This document shows, piece by piece, positions 1 to 8,845 of a DNA stretch of 64,000 nucleotides. Location of the stretch: NCBI RefSeq assembly GCF_963667555.1, contig NZ_OY763421.1, forward strand, positions 1,939,562 through 2,003,561, written 5' to 3'. The position numbers and the translations under genes are program-made. Positions within the stretch are counted from its first letter, which is position 1; each line of letters starts with the position of its first letter. The notes beneath the pieces were generated by a model. It did no database searches. It was not told the origin of the DNA and was given only the letters and a program-made list of their open reading frames with translations. Origin of the DNA: an uncultured Methanolobus sp. (GTDB lineage: Archaea > Halobacteriota > Methanosarcinia > Methanosarcinales > Methanosarcinaceae).

Positions 1-2
1 AA

Positions 3-815
3 AATTATTCAGACATATTCAATATCAAATACGTTGAACAAGAAAACAGGCTTGGTCTTGGACATTCTGTATACATTACTCGTGAATTAATAAAAGGTTC
101 AGATGTAATGATAGCATTAGGAGATATGATATTCAAAACTGGATATCAGGACTTCTATAATAAGCATATGAAAAATGATAAATGCGCAGGTTCTATTGGA
201 GTCCGTGAGGTAGATGAACCTCAAAAATATGGAATCGTTGAACTTGAAGAAAATTCACCTTGTATCAAAAAACTCGAAGAGAAACCAGAGAATCCTGTAT
301 CAAATCTGGGAATATCAGGAGTGTATTTTGTAAAAGACACCACTATTCTTTTTGAAGTGCTTGAATGGATGATACAAAATGATATTAAAACGCGCGGAGA
401 ATATCAGCTTACTGATGCACTGCAGGAAATGATAAAAAGAGGGTGTAAATTAAAAACTTTTAAAGTTTCAAGCTGGTATGATTGCGGACACGCTAAATCC
501 CTGCTAGATACAAATAAGGTTCTACTATCTGAAAATGAGTTTATAAGTTCTAATTTTGAAAGTGAAGATTCAGTAATAATACATCCGATAGCCATTGGAA
601 ACGATGTAAAAATACTAAATTCTGTTGTCGGTCCTTACACATCCATAGCTGAAGGAACTGTTGTGGAAAGTTCTATAATTTCAAACAGCGTAATAGGAAC
701 ACGTACACACATATCCAAAGTTAATTTGCAGTCATCCATCGTGGGAGATGACGCAAAAGTTGCAGGGAAACACAATTCATTGAATATAGGTGACTCATCA
801 TCTATTGAATTTTGA
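3..815 (+). CDS. Sugar-1-phosphate nucleotidyltransferase with C-terminal left-handed beta-helix, 5' truncated
   Basis: The frame is open from the first bases of the window, so the gene starts upstream and its N-terminal G-rich nucleotide-binding loop is missing. What is left reads as the back half of an NTP_transferase domain (the [10 protein letters not shown] and MIALGDMIF region, GISGVYF, then [11 protein letters not shown] near the domain end). After it come about 90 residues with the hexapeptide rhythm of a left-handed beta-helix ([28 protein letters not shown]). This matches archaeal glucose-1-phosphate thymidylyl/uridylyltransferases that make NDP-hexose for surface glycans. Exact substrate cannot be told. 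The stop nearly touches the next gene, a UDP-glucuronate decarboxylase, so the pair is probably co-transcribed and UDP-glucose is a reasonable guess. Confidence 0.85.
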   Translation, partial: NYSDIFNIKYVEQENRLGLGHSVYITRELIKGSDVMIALGDMIFKTGYQDFYNKHMKNDKCAGSIGVREVDEPQKYGIVELEENSPCIKKLEEKPENPVSNLGISGVYFVKDTTILFEVLEWMIQNDIKTRGEYQLTDALQEMIKRGCKLKTFKVSSWYDCGHAKSLLDTNKVLLSENEFISSNFESEDSVIIHPIAIGNDVKILNSVVGPYTSIAEGTVVESSIISNSVIGTRTHISKVNLQSSIVGDDAKVAGKHNSLNIGDSSSIEF

Positions 816-826
816 AGAGGGATACA

Positions 827-1756
827 ATGAGATCAATAGTAACCGGTGGTGCAGGATTTTTAGGATCACATCTATGTGACAAGTTGTTAAAAGAAGGACA
901 TGAAGTGATATGTATAGATAATCTGGTAACGGGTAACGCAAAGAACATTGCCCATATAAAAACAGACAAATTTACATATTTGAAATTTGACGTCACTAAA
1001 CCAATATATTTTGGAAATAAAATAGATTATGTATTCCATTTAGCAAGTCCGGCATCACCGATTGACTATCTGGAGTTACCAATCCAAACCCTAAAAGTGG
1101 GAGCACTTGGTACGTATAATATGCTAGGACTTGCAAAAGAACAGGGAGCAAGATTTTTACTGGCTTCTACCTCCGAAGTATATGGCGACCCTCTTGTAAA
1201 TCCACAACCGGAAAGCTATTGGGGAAATGTTAACCCTATCGGACCAAGGGGAGTCTATGATGAAGCAAAAAGATATGCTGAAGCTATCACAATGGCGTAC
1301 CACACCCATCACGGCATTGACACAAGAATTGTCAGGATATTCAACACATATGGGCCTCGAATGCGAGCCGGTGATGGAAGAGTTGTTCCTAATTTCATCA
1401 ACCAGGCTTTGAAAAATGAAGACATTACCGTTTATGGAGATGGATCTCAAACACGCTCATTTTGTTATGTTTCAGATCTGATCGAAGGTATATACAAACT
1501 AATGATGTCAGATTATTGTGAACCTGTTAACATTGGAAACCCAGATGAGATGACAGTGCTGGATTTTGCAGAGGAAATCATAAGATTGACAGGAACAAGA
1601 TCTAAAATCGTATTCAAGGACCTTCCTGTTGATGATCCTAAAATTAGAAGACCAGATATTAGTAAGGCTAAAAAAATTCTTGGATGGGAACCTACTGTAA
1701 AGTTAAAAGAAGGTTTGCATGAGACCGTGGATTATTTTGAACGTTGCAGAGAGTGA
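827..1756 (+). CDS. UDP-glucuronate decarboxylase (UXS-like extended SDR)
   Basis: An extended short-chain dehydrogenase of about 309 residues. It has the N-terminal NAD loop TGGAGFLG, the sequence HLASPASP typical of UDP-glucuronate decarboxylases, the catalytic STSEVYGDP stretch and the YDEAKRYAE (YxxxK) pair, then FNTYGPRM. Such enzymes convert UDP-glucuronate to UDP-xylose; the dTDP-glucose dehydratase family is the closest alternative. An in-frame TTG lies 15 bases upstream, overlapping the previous stop, but ATG 827 follows an AGAGGG ribosome-binding site at good spacing and starts directly with the NAD-binding strand, so I prefer it. Part of the sugar-nucleotide supply for the glycan made by this locus. 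Confidence 0.88.
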   Translation: MRSIVTGGAGFLGSHLCDKLLKEGHEVICIDNLVTGNAKNIAHIKTDKFTYLKFDVTKPIYFGNKIDYVFHLASPASPIDYLELPIQTLKVGALGTYNMLGLAKEQGARFLLASTSEVYGDPLVNPQPESYWGNVNPIGPRGVYDEAKRYAEAITMAYHTHHGIDTRIVRIFNTYGPRMRAGDGRVVPNFINQALKNEDITVYGDGSQTRSFCYVSDLIEGIYKLMMSDYCEPVNIGNPDEMTVLDFAEEIIRLTGTRSKIVFKDLPVDDPKIRRPDISKAKKILGWEPTVKLKEGLHETVDYFERCRE

Positions 1757-1812
1757 ATATTTATATTACTTTAGCATAATATTAAAAACTAATAGGATAT
1801 GAGGGAAAGCAA

Positions 1813-2847
1813 ATGACGAAAACTGCACTTATAACTGGAATAACAGGCCAAGATGGTGCATATCTTGCCGAGTTTTTACTAAAAAAAGGATATATCGTAC
1901 ATGGTATCAGAAGGAGATCATCGTCCTTCAACACTAAAAGAATAGATCATTTATATAGAGATTCACACGAAAAGAATGTGAATTTTTTCTTACACTATGG
2001 GGATCTTACTGATTCCACTAATCTGATAAGGATCATTCAGGAAACACAGCCAGATGAAATATACAATCTTGCTGCACAAAGCCATGTACACATATCATTT
2101 GACGCTCCGGAATATACTGCAAATTCAGATGCAGTTGGAACATTAAGAATTTTAGAAGCTATACGCATTCTTGGATTGGAAAAGAAAACTAAATTTTATC
2201 AGGCATCTACCAGTGAACTTTATGGTAAAGTGCAGGAGATCCCACAAAAAGAGACAACACCTTTCTACCCAAGAAGCCCATATGGCGTAGCTAAACTATA
2301 TGCTTACTGGATCACTACAAACTACCGAGAAGCATATGGGATATTTGCCTGTAATGGAATCTTATTCAACCATGAATCACCTATTCGTGGCGAGACTTTT
2401 GTAACAAGAAAGATCACAATGGCTGTTGCCAGGATAAAAAAAGGCATGCAGCAGAAATTATATCTCGGAAATCTGGATGCAAAAAGAGATTGGGGATTTG
2501 CCGGAGATTATGTAGAAGCTATGTGGCTTATGCTTCAGCAGGATACACCTGATGATTTTGTTATTGCAACCGGTGAAACACATCCTGTCAGAGAATTTGT
2601 GGAACTTGCCTTTGCAGAAGTAGGGATCAAAATTGAATGGCAAGGTAAAGGAGTAAATGAAGTAGGTGTGGATGCAGCTACAGGTGATGTTCTGATAGAA
2701 GTTGATCCTAAGTATTACAGACCAACTGAAGTCGATATTCTTATAGGAGATCCTACTAAGGCCAAAGAAAAGTTAGGATGGAAAACTAAAGTAGAGCTTA
2801 AGGAATTGGTCAAAATGATGGTTGAAAAAGATTTAGAGGATCTTTGA
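1813..2847 (+). CDS. gmd: GDP-mannose 4,6-dehydratase
   Basis: A full-length Gmd of 344 residues, the normal family size. The N-terminal [12 protein letters not shown] loop binds NADP. The family hallmarks follow: RRRSSSFNT, the [12 protein letters not shown] stretch, the STSELYGK active-site segment, [12 protein letters not shown] (YxxxK) and [15 protein letters not shown]. It makes GDP-4-keto-6-deoxymannose, precursor of GDP-fucose, GDP-rhamnose or GDP-perosamine. No dedicated fucose synthase or perosamine aminotransferase is next to it; the divergent relative at 7970 could use a related substrate. GAGGGAA lies just before the ATG. A TATA-like ATATTTATATTA right after the previous stop suggests it may have its own promoter. 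Confidence 0.95.
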   Translation: MTKTALITGITGQDGAYLAEFLLKKGYIVHGIRRRSSSFNTKRIDHLYRDSHEKNVNFFLHYGDLTDSTNLIRIIQETQPDEIYNLAAQSHVHISFDAPEYTANSDAVGTLRILEAIRILGLEKKTKFYQASTSELYGKVQEIPQKETTPFYPRSPYGVAKLYAYWITTNYREAYGIFACNGILFNHESPIRGETFVTRKITMAVARIKKGMQQKLYLGNLDAKRDWGFAGDYVEAMWLMLQQDTPDDFVIATGETHPVREFVELAFAEVGIKIEWQGKGVNEVGVDAATGDVLIEVDPKYYRPTEVDILIGDPTKAKEKLGWKTKVELKELVKMMVEKDLEDL

Positions 2848-2877
2848 GATTTTAACCACTTTAATTATAATCCATAA

Positions 2878-4365
2878 ATGACAGCTATGTTTGTGGTAAA
2901 AAACCTCTTATCACGCATCATGAGCATAGATGCAATCAGGCGTCAGAGCATAGTTTCACTTGTATGGCAGGTTGCTCTTACAGCCATTGGTTTTGTAAGT
3001 ACGATATATATTGCACATGCTGCAGGTGCAAGTGTTCTAGGAGGATACTTCCTGTTCCTTGCATACCTTAACATCATTGATCAGATAGCTAATGGTGGCT
3101 TTGGCGAAGCTGCAATTAAACGAATAAGCGAAGGAGAAGAACAAGACGCTTATTTCAGCGCATTTGTTGTGCTTCGCTCTTTTTTTGTAACGTTAGTGAT
3201 TATTATTCTAATTGCGCTTCGCAGTCATTTTGTTGATCTCAACGATGCAGGGATATTTACATGGCTCATATTAGCGCTTATTGTAGGACTCTTTTCGTGG
3301 GCGGTATCTAGTGGCATATCTGGCCGTGGAAAAATAGGCATAGCTGAAACTGCAAGATTTATGAATAACCTTTCACGCGTAATTGTTCAGGTCATTGCTG
3401 TTTTCCTGGGATATGGAGTAATGGGGCTTGCAGGTGGTTTTGTAGTAGGGATATTAATTGGATCCCTAGTACAGCTGCGTTTTTTTGACCTGCATTTTGT
3501 GCGTTTTGAATGGAGACATATTAAAAGTCTGGCTACCTTTTCATTATGGGTGTTTTTGATATCAACAGGAGTTACTGTATTTTCAACTGTTGACATCGTC
3601 ATGATAGGCTACTACCTCAATAATTCAGATGTTGGTGTGTACCGTGTAATATTGCAATTCACATTACTAACTACGTTTGCAACAGTCGCACTGCGTTCAA
3701 CACTTTACCCCAGAGTTAGCCGGTGGAGCAAAACCAAAGAAAACAGATTAATAGAAGAATCGTTAGCTCGTGCAATTACATACTCACTTGTTCTGGCCAT
3801 ACCAATGTCGATGGGTGGATTTTTACTTGGTGATAAACTCTTGTATTATTTATATGGTGCAGAGTTTGAGCAAGGATATATGACTATGATAGTATTGTTT
3901 ATGGTGCAAATTGTAAACATATTTAGCTTTTTTTTCACCACTTACCTGACTGCACTGGATAATCTCAAAGATTTATTTAAAGTGACAGTGGTGGCGGTTT
4001 TGGCAAATGTTGCATTAAATGCTTCATTAATTCCAATCATAGGAATTTTAGGAGCTGCAATTGCCACCTTTATTACTATGGGACTAAATGCAGTTTTGGC
4101 ATTGCGGATGCTATCAAAAAGACTGACAATCCAGGTTGAATATGATAGTTTGCTGAATATTTTAAAGGCATCTGTCGTGATGGGGGTGTTTGTAGGTGGG
4201 TATAGATTTTTTGTGCCGCTGTCAAATGTATGGGTGATATTAATCCCAGTTATAATGGGAATTGGAATGTATAGCATATTAATATTAAAATTCGACAGGA
4301 AAATATATGAAGAATTGAAAGAAATTATGTTGAAAATGAATATCGTATGGCCGGAATGGTTGTGA
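2878..4365 (+). CDS. Oligosaccharide flippase (polysaccharide biosynthesis membrane protein)
   Basis: A 495-residue integral membrane protein with about 12 to 14 hydrophobic segments spread evenly along its length, and basic loops such as RGKIGIAETARF. The layout, with an N-terminal QSIVSLVWQVALTAIGF helix, is that of Wzx-type lipid-linked sugar flippases of the MOP superfamily (archaeal AglR-like). It probably moves the lipid-linked glycan across the cytoplasmic membrane for AglB (30182). It starts 30 bases after gmd with no clear ribosome-binding site; a second ATG three codons in is an alternative start. Substrate cannot be deduced from sequence. Confidence 0.85.
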   Translation: MTAMFVVKNLLSRIMSIDAIRRQSIVSLVWQVALTAIGFVSTIYIAHAAGASVLGGYFLFLAYLNIIDQIANGGFGEAAIKRISEGEEQDAYFSAFVVLRSFFVTLVIIILIALRSHFVDLNDAGIFTWLILALIVGLFSWAVSSGISGRGKIGIAETARFMNNLSRVIVQVIAVFLGYGVMGLAGGFVVGILIGSLVQLRFFDLHFVRFEWRHIKSLATFSLWVFLISTGVTVFSTVDIVMIGYYLNNSDVGVYRVILQFTLLTTFATVALRSTLYPRVSRWSKTKENRLIEESLARAITYSLVLAIPMSMGGFLLGDKLLYYLYGAEFEQGYMTMIVLFMVQIVNIFSFFFTTYLTALDNLKDLFKVTVVAVLANVALNASLIPIIGILGAAIATFITMGLNAVLALRMLSKRLTIQVEYDSLLNILKASVVMGVFVGGYRFFVPLSNVWVILIPVIMGIGMYSILILKFDRKIYEELKEIMLKMNIVWPEWL

Positions 4366-4420
4366 CTAATTTAACAGGAATGTTAAATGAGATGAACTAT
4401 TATCAAATTAGCTTTTAGAT

Positions 4421-4430
4421 ATTATATAAT
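4421..4430 (+). promoter_or_regulatory. TATA box candidate for the 4468 gene
   Basis: ATTATATAAT lies 38 bases before the ATG at 4468 inside a roughly 100-base gap, a distance that gives a short leader of about 15 to 20 bases. Seen by eye only. Confidence 0.45.
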
Positions 4431-4467
4431 CTAACAATTGACTTAACATTGCCAATGGACCAATAAT

Positions 4468-5697
4468 ATGTACACTGAAATCGAAAAATGCCGCGTAAGT
4501 GGCAGCACAAACTTAGTTACGGTATTATCACTTGGTGAACAATGCCTTACTGGCGTATTTCCAAAATCACCAAATGATCCGATCACAAAAGGACCACTTG
4601 ACCTAGTATGGTGCCCTGATAGTGGTTTATTGCAGCTGAAACAATCATACAGTCTGGAAGAAATGTATGGAGATAATTACGGTTACCGTTCAGGCCTCAA
4701 CAACTACATGGTAAAACATCTGCAGCAAAAAATACGCACATTAGAACAAATGGTGAACCCGAATGACACAGATCTGGTCATTGATATCGGTAGCAACGAT
4801 GCAACATCCCTTAAAGCATATACGGGCAAGTGCCAAAAAGTGGGAATTGACCCTACAGGAAAAAAGTTTAAACAGTATTACACTGATGATATAAATTTAA
4901 TTCCGGACTTTTTTTCTGCTGCAACATTCAACGCTAATTTTCCAGGTAGAAAAGCAAAAATAATAACTTCCATATCCATGTTTTATGATCTGGAAGATCC
5001 TACAGCCTTTGTTAAAGATATTGAAGCAGTTCTTGCAGATGATGGCATATGGCATTTTGAACAGAGTTATATGCCTAGTATGCTCCGTACTAATTCATAT
5101 GATACTATTTGCCATGAACATTTAGAATTTTACTCATTTAAAGTAGTCAAATGTATGTTGGAAAATTGTGGATTAAGAATTATTGATGTGCAGATGAATG
5201 ATATCAATGGCGGCAGCTTTGCAGTAACCGCATGTAAAGAAAATGGACCGTATAGATCAAATTTACCGATTATTAATTGGATACTTAAGCAAGAAGTTGC
5301 AATGGGTTTAGACACTCCAAAACCGTATCTTGATTTTGCGAAGAGGGTATTTGATCACAGGACAAATCTAAAAGATCTGATAGAATCACTAGTAGCAGAT
5401 GGAAAAAAGATCATTGGATATGGTGCAAGTACAAAAGGTAATGTATTGCTTCAGTTTTGTGGATTTACAGCGGAGCACATACCTTGTATTGCAGAAGTGA
5501 ATGAAGACAAATTTGGCTCATTTACACCAGGTACGAATATACCAATAGTTTCCGAAAAAGAAGCTAAAGCTATGAATCCTGATTATTTTTTGGTACTTCC
5601 ATGGCACTTTAAGCATAATATTCTGGAAAAGGAACAAGAGTTTTTGGCTAGTGGTGGCAAGTTCATATTCCCATTGCCAGAAATTGAAATTATATAA
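4468..5697 (+). CDS. SAM-dependent sugar C-methyltransferase (TylC3/NovU type)
   Basis: A 409-residue protein with the three-part layout of sugar C-methyltransferases. First a zinc-binding-like N-terminus (cysteines at about 8, 26 and 50, and CPDSGLLQL). Then a Rossmann SAM-binding domain with VIDIGSNDATSL near residues 103-114. Then a C-terminal domain with GYGASTKGNVLLQ, characteristic of the Methyltransf_14 family. Known members add a C-methyl group to NDP-4-keto-6-deoxysugars, which suits the 4-keto product of Gmd upstream, but they also occur in clusters making other branched sugars. The position in the locus supports a branched or methylated deoxysugar in the glycan. Exact substrate is unknown. 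Confidence 0.85.
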   Translation: MYTEIEKCRVSGSTNLVTVLSLGEQCLTGVFPKSPNDPITKGPLDLVWCPDSGLLQLKQSYSLEEMYGDNYGYRSGLNNYMVKHLQQKIRTLEQMVNPNDTDLVIDIGSNDATSLKAYTGKCQKVGIDPTGKKFKQYYTDDINLIPDFFSAATFNANFPGRKAKIITSISMFYDLEDPTAFVKDIEAVLADDGIWHFEQSYMPSMLRTNSYDTICHEHLEFYSFKVVKCMLENCGLRIIDVQMNDINGGSFAVTACKENGPYRSNLPIINWILKQEVAMGLDTPKPYLDFAKRVFDHRTNLKDLIESLVADGKKIIGYGASTKGNVLLQFCGFTAEHIPCIAEVNEDKFGSFTPGTNIPIVSEKEAKAMNPDYFLVLPWHFKHNILEKEQEFLASGGKFIFPLPEIEII

Positions 5698-5727
5698 TAA
5701 ATTAATTGTTTGATTTGGAGAAAGAAA

Positions 5728-7476
5728 ATGACTAGGCAACTTAAAGGGTTATTTTTGAATACCCCAAAAGCAGTTTGTAGTATATATGAATCGGGAAAAA
5801 TGGCATACGAGTGCCTTGTTTTATCTGAAAAATACCAGTTAGATTATCAAGAATTAAGTAAAACAAATAGAGATATAAACACTGACTATGATTTTTATGT
5901 TTTTAACTATCATTGGGTCACAATGGGATGGTTAGACACACAATTCATAAAGAAATTGCCAGGGTTTAAAGCAACTATTGTTTTAGAAGTTTCTATAAAT
6001 GACCCTTTTGCCTGTGTATCTCCAAATGATTTCGATGCTTATATTGTTTTAGATCCTACTTGCAAGCATGCTCAGCATAACGTCTACGCGTTCCCTCGAC
6101 CGATATATATTCCTGAACATTCAATCACACCTTATGAATCAGGAAAAATACCAGTAATAGGAACATTTGGTTTGAGTGCTACTGATAAAGGTTTTGATGA
6201 AGTAATTAAAGCAGTTAACGAAGAGTTTGATGAAGCTTTAATAAGGATAAATGTACCAAAAGCAGATTACATACCTTCAATTGACTTTGAGAATTTTATA
6301 GAGAACATAAAAAACATCCAGAAAAAAGAAGAAATAAAGCTGGAAATTACCCGCCATTATTTTAACAACGATGAATTGATTAACTGGTGTGCTCAAAATA
6401 CCCTAAATGTGTTTTTATATAACAGACGTGTTGGGAATGGACTATCGGCTACCACTGATCAAGCAATTGCAAGTGGTAGACCACTTTTAGTATCAACAAA
6501 TCCTACTTTTAGACATATTCATAGTTATATCAAACCTTACCCATATCTGAGCCTAAAAGAGAGCATTGAATTAACTGCACCTCTTGTCCATAAAATTCAA
6601 GAAGATTGGAAGCCTTTAAATTTTGCATTGAGATTTGAAGAAGTGCTACAAAAAAATAACATTCAGCCACTGAAAATGTCTAATGGAAAAAAAATAAAGA
6701 TGCGAACCATCAATATTTTAGACAAAGTCATTAGAAAACTACAATTCCCAGATTTCATACCACCCGTTATATTGAAAATGCGATCTGAATTAATAAAAAA
6801 GAAAAACCCGGGACATATATCATTGAATCCTTTTGTCCATCCTGCGTTAAAATCTTATAGCCAATTTCAAGAAGACTTATTAATAGATATGTTGCTCAAT
6901 AATCAACAAAATGGTTTTTATGTTGATGTCGGTGCTAACGACCCTTTTAGTGGTAGTAATACCCATCGTTTTTATTCAAGAGGATGGAGCGGTATAAATA
7001 TTGAACCGAATTTAGACGCGTACAACAAAATTGCAGAGAACAGACCGGATGAAATTAATTTAAATGTAGCTATCTCTGAAAATACAGGCGAAATCACCTT
7101 TTATTTAATTGGTAACGACTCATCCATTTCTACAGTAGATTATTCTCAAGCAACTAAAATGGCAAAATGGTTGAATTTAAAAATAACTCCTACATCTGTA
7201 AAAACTATGCCCCTATCCGAAGTATTCGACACATACTTAGATAAAAAACATATAGACTTTATGTCAGTAGATGTAGAAGGTCATGATTTAGCGGTATTGA
7301 AAAGTAATAATTGGGACAAATATAGACCAACTTTCGTATTGGTGGAATCCAATATTGAAACTAGGGATATAATATTATTTATGGATAGACAAAACTATTT
7401 ATATATTTTTAGTAACCGTATCAACGCACTGTTCATTGATAAAATGGCAAATAATAAAAACATTATTTGGAACTGA
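5728..7476 (+). CDS. Fusion of a glycosyltransferase-like domain with an FkbM-family methyltransferase
   Basis: 582 residues from ATG 5728, which has GGAG 9 bases upstream; an in-frame TTG six codons earlier is less likely. The first 330 residues or so look like a GT-B-type glycosyltransferase (GTFGLSATDKGFDEVIKA, then NTLNVFLYNRRVGNGLSATT and the acceptor-loop-like DQAIASGRPLLVS). From about residue 370 there is an FkbM methyltransferase: SYSQFQEDLLI, the SAM motif YVDVGANDPFSGSNT near 397, GINIEPN, and FMSVDVEGHD near 511. FkbM proteins O-methylate sugar or polyketide hydroxyls. The fusion suggests one protein adds a sugar and then methylates it. The glycosyltransferase call rests on fold-like pattern only and is weaker than the FkbM call. 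Confidence 0.75.
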   Translation: MTRQLKGLFLNTPKAVCSIYESGKMAYECLVLSEKYQLDYQELSKTNRDINTDYDFYVFNYHWVTMGWLDTQFIKKLPGFKATIVLEVSINDPFACVSPNDFDAYIVLDPTCKHAQHNVYAFPRPIYIPEHSITPYESGKIPVIGTFGLSATDKGFDEVIKAVNEEFDEALIRINVPKADYIPSIDFENFIENIKNIQKKEEIKLEITRHYFNNDELINWCAQNTLNVFLYNRRVGNGLSATTDQAIASGRPLLVSTNPTFRHIHSYIKPYPYLSLKESIELTAPLVHKIQEDWKPLNFALRFEEVLQKNNIQPLKMSNGKKIKMRTINILDKVIRKLQFPDFIPPVILKMRSELIKKKNPGHISLNPFVHPALKSYSQFQEDLLIDMLLNNQQNGFYVDVGANDPFSGSNTHRFYSRGWSGINIEPNLDAYNKIAENRPDEINLNVAISENTGEITFYLIGNDSSISTVDYSQATKMAKWLNLKITPTSVKTMPLSEVFDTYLDKKHIDFMSVDVEGHDLAVLKSNNWDKYRPTFVLVESNIETRDIILFMDRQNYLYIFSNRINALFIDKMANNKNIIWN

Positions 7477-7500
7477 ATGTACTCAAGACCAATAATTAGA

Positions 7501-7506
7501 GAGGTG
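7501..7506 (+). promoter_or_regulatory. Ribosome-binding site that points to an AUA start
   Basis: GAGGTG, a strong match to the archaeal anti-Shine-Dalgarno sequence, sits five bases before ATA at 7512. No ATG, GTG or TTG lies in frame between the TAG stop at 7497 and that point, so this site decides the start of the next gene. Confidence 0.6.
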
Positions 7507-7511
7507 TTAGT

Positions 7512-7973
7512 ATAGCAGAAACACTAGGATCACTTTGCGATAAACTTACAGTTGTCAACCTTAAGTTATATCATTCGGATAATAATAATAAATCACTTAG
7601 TCTGAAACAACAGCAACAACAACTTATAAATGAAATTGATGATTTCGTATCAGATGCAATTAATGGTACCATTCCTGTAAAAAAACTAACATTCCAATCT
7701 AATAAAGTGGTTAATGGAAAAATGGAACAAATACAGAATGTTAAAAGTACTATAGGTATTACTTTTGGCAAACTTGCCGATACAAATTGTCTTCTTTGGC
7801 ATGAACAGGAAAAAGTATATGAGTTTGAAAAAGTGCCCAATGATGAAAAAGATAAAGTGATTAAACAACTGGCACTGCTTAATCTTGAAAGAACTATGTG
7901 CATTGATGCAATAGATAATTATTTTGCTAATATCATTGAAGAAATACTAATTAAAAATGATGAGACCATATGA
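7512..7973 (+). CDS. Small protein of unknown function beginning ETLGSLCDKL, apparent AUA start
   Basis: About 153 residues. The first in-frame ATG, GTG or TTG is a GTG at 7707, yet the preceding 65 codons read as clear protein (ETLGSLCDKLTVVNLKLYH, a QQQQQ run at about 37, then IDDFVSDAINGTIPVKKLTF). The only credible start is ATA 7512, preceded by GAGGTG. The sequence looks like the small helical proteins found beside sugar epimerases in surface-polysaccharide clusters; I think of DUF4254-like families but cannot confirm it. Its end overlaps the next gene by four bases (ATGA), so the two are translationally coupled. A sequencing error or a real ATG-to-ATA mutation would look the same. Confidence 0.65.
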   Translation: MAETLGSLCDKLTVVNLKLYHSDNNNKSLSLKQQQQQLINEIDDFVSDAINGTIPVKKLTFQSNKVVNGKMEQIQNVKSTIGITFGKLADTNCLLWHEQEKVYEFEKVPNDEKDKVIKQLALLNLERTMCIDAIDNYFANIIEEILIKNDETI

Positions 7974-8845
7974 AAGCAATAATATTTGGCATAAGTGGAC
8001 AAGACGGATACTACCTCTCAAAGTTACTTCAAACTAAAAGCATAGAAGTATTAGGAGTATCCCGTTCCCATGGTGACATAAAAGGAGACGTAGCAGATTA
8101 TTCATTTGTAGAACAAATGATTAAAGAACACAAGCCATACTATATTTTTCATTTTGCAGCTAATTCTACTACATCCCATTCAGCATTATTTGAGAATCAC
8201 AACTCAATAAGTACCGGGACATTAAATATTCTAGAGAGCGTTCGAATACATTGTCCGGCAGCTAAGGTGTTTTTGTCAGGTAGTGCTATGCAGTTTAAAA
8301 ATGAAGAACTACCCATCAATGAACAAACACCTTTTGAGGCAAATAGTCCGTATTCCGTATCCCGCATTCAATCTGTTTATGCAGGTAGATATTATCGCTC
8401 GGCCTTTGATTTGAAAGTATACGTAGGATATTTCTTTAATCACGACAGCCCACTAAGATCCGAGAGACATGTAAATCAGAAAATAGTGAGCTCTGTAAAG
8501 CGAATTGCAAATGGTAGTGATGAAAAGCTGATACTTGGAAATATTGATGTCAAAAAAGAATTCAATTATGCAGGCGATGTGGTTGAAGCGGTTTGGACAT
8601 TGGTAAATCAAGATACAGTATTTGAAGCAATTATAGGAAGTGGAATAGCGTATAGTATACGAGAATGGGTAGAATATTGCTTCAAAAAAGTTAACATCGA
8701 TTGGAAAGAACATGTAATAATTGAGCAGGACTTCATTCCAGAATACAAAATACTCGTGAGCAATCCTGAATTAATACGAAGTATCGGCTGGAGACAAAAG
8801 GTAGACTTCCATAAACTGGCAGATATAATGATGGAGGCACAATGA
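7970..8845 (+). CDS. Divergent NAD-dependent epimerase/dehydratase (Gmd-like), catalytic Lys replaced by Arg
   Basis: A 291-residue relative of GDP-mannose 4,6-dehydratase. It has the GISGQDGYYLSKLL NAD loop, HFAANSTTSH, a SGSAMQF active-site strand and NHDSPLRSERHVNQK matching the Gmd [15 protein letters not shown] signature. It is about 50 residues shorter than Gmd. The usual YxxxK reads YSVSR here (Tyr 128, Arg 132), so the catalytic lysine is an arginine. It may be a variant enzyme of the small family found next to ETLG-type proteins, or a catalytically altered partner. Overlaps of four bases on each side tie it to genes 7512 and 8842. Confidence 0.8.
   Translation: MKAIIFGISGQDGYYLSKLLQTKSIEVLGVSRSHGDIKGDVADYSFVEQMIKEHKPYYIFHFAANSTTSHSALFENHNSISTGTLNILESVRIHCPAAKVFLSGSAMQFKNEELPINEQTPFEANSPYSVSRIQSVYAGRYYRSAFDLKVYVGYFFNHDSPLRSERHVNQKIVSSVKRIANGSDEKLILGNIDVKKEFNYAGDVVEAVWTLVNQDTVFEAIIGSGIAYSIREWVEYCFKKVNIDWKEHVIIEQDFIPEYKILVSNPELIRSIGWRQKVDFHKLADIMMEAQ

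Noticed and set aside
7602..7628. CAA/CAG run as an unstable repeat
   Set aside because: Only five glutamines, too short to support phase variation, and it does not change the frame.
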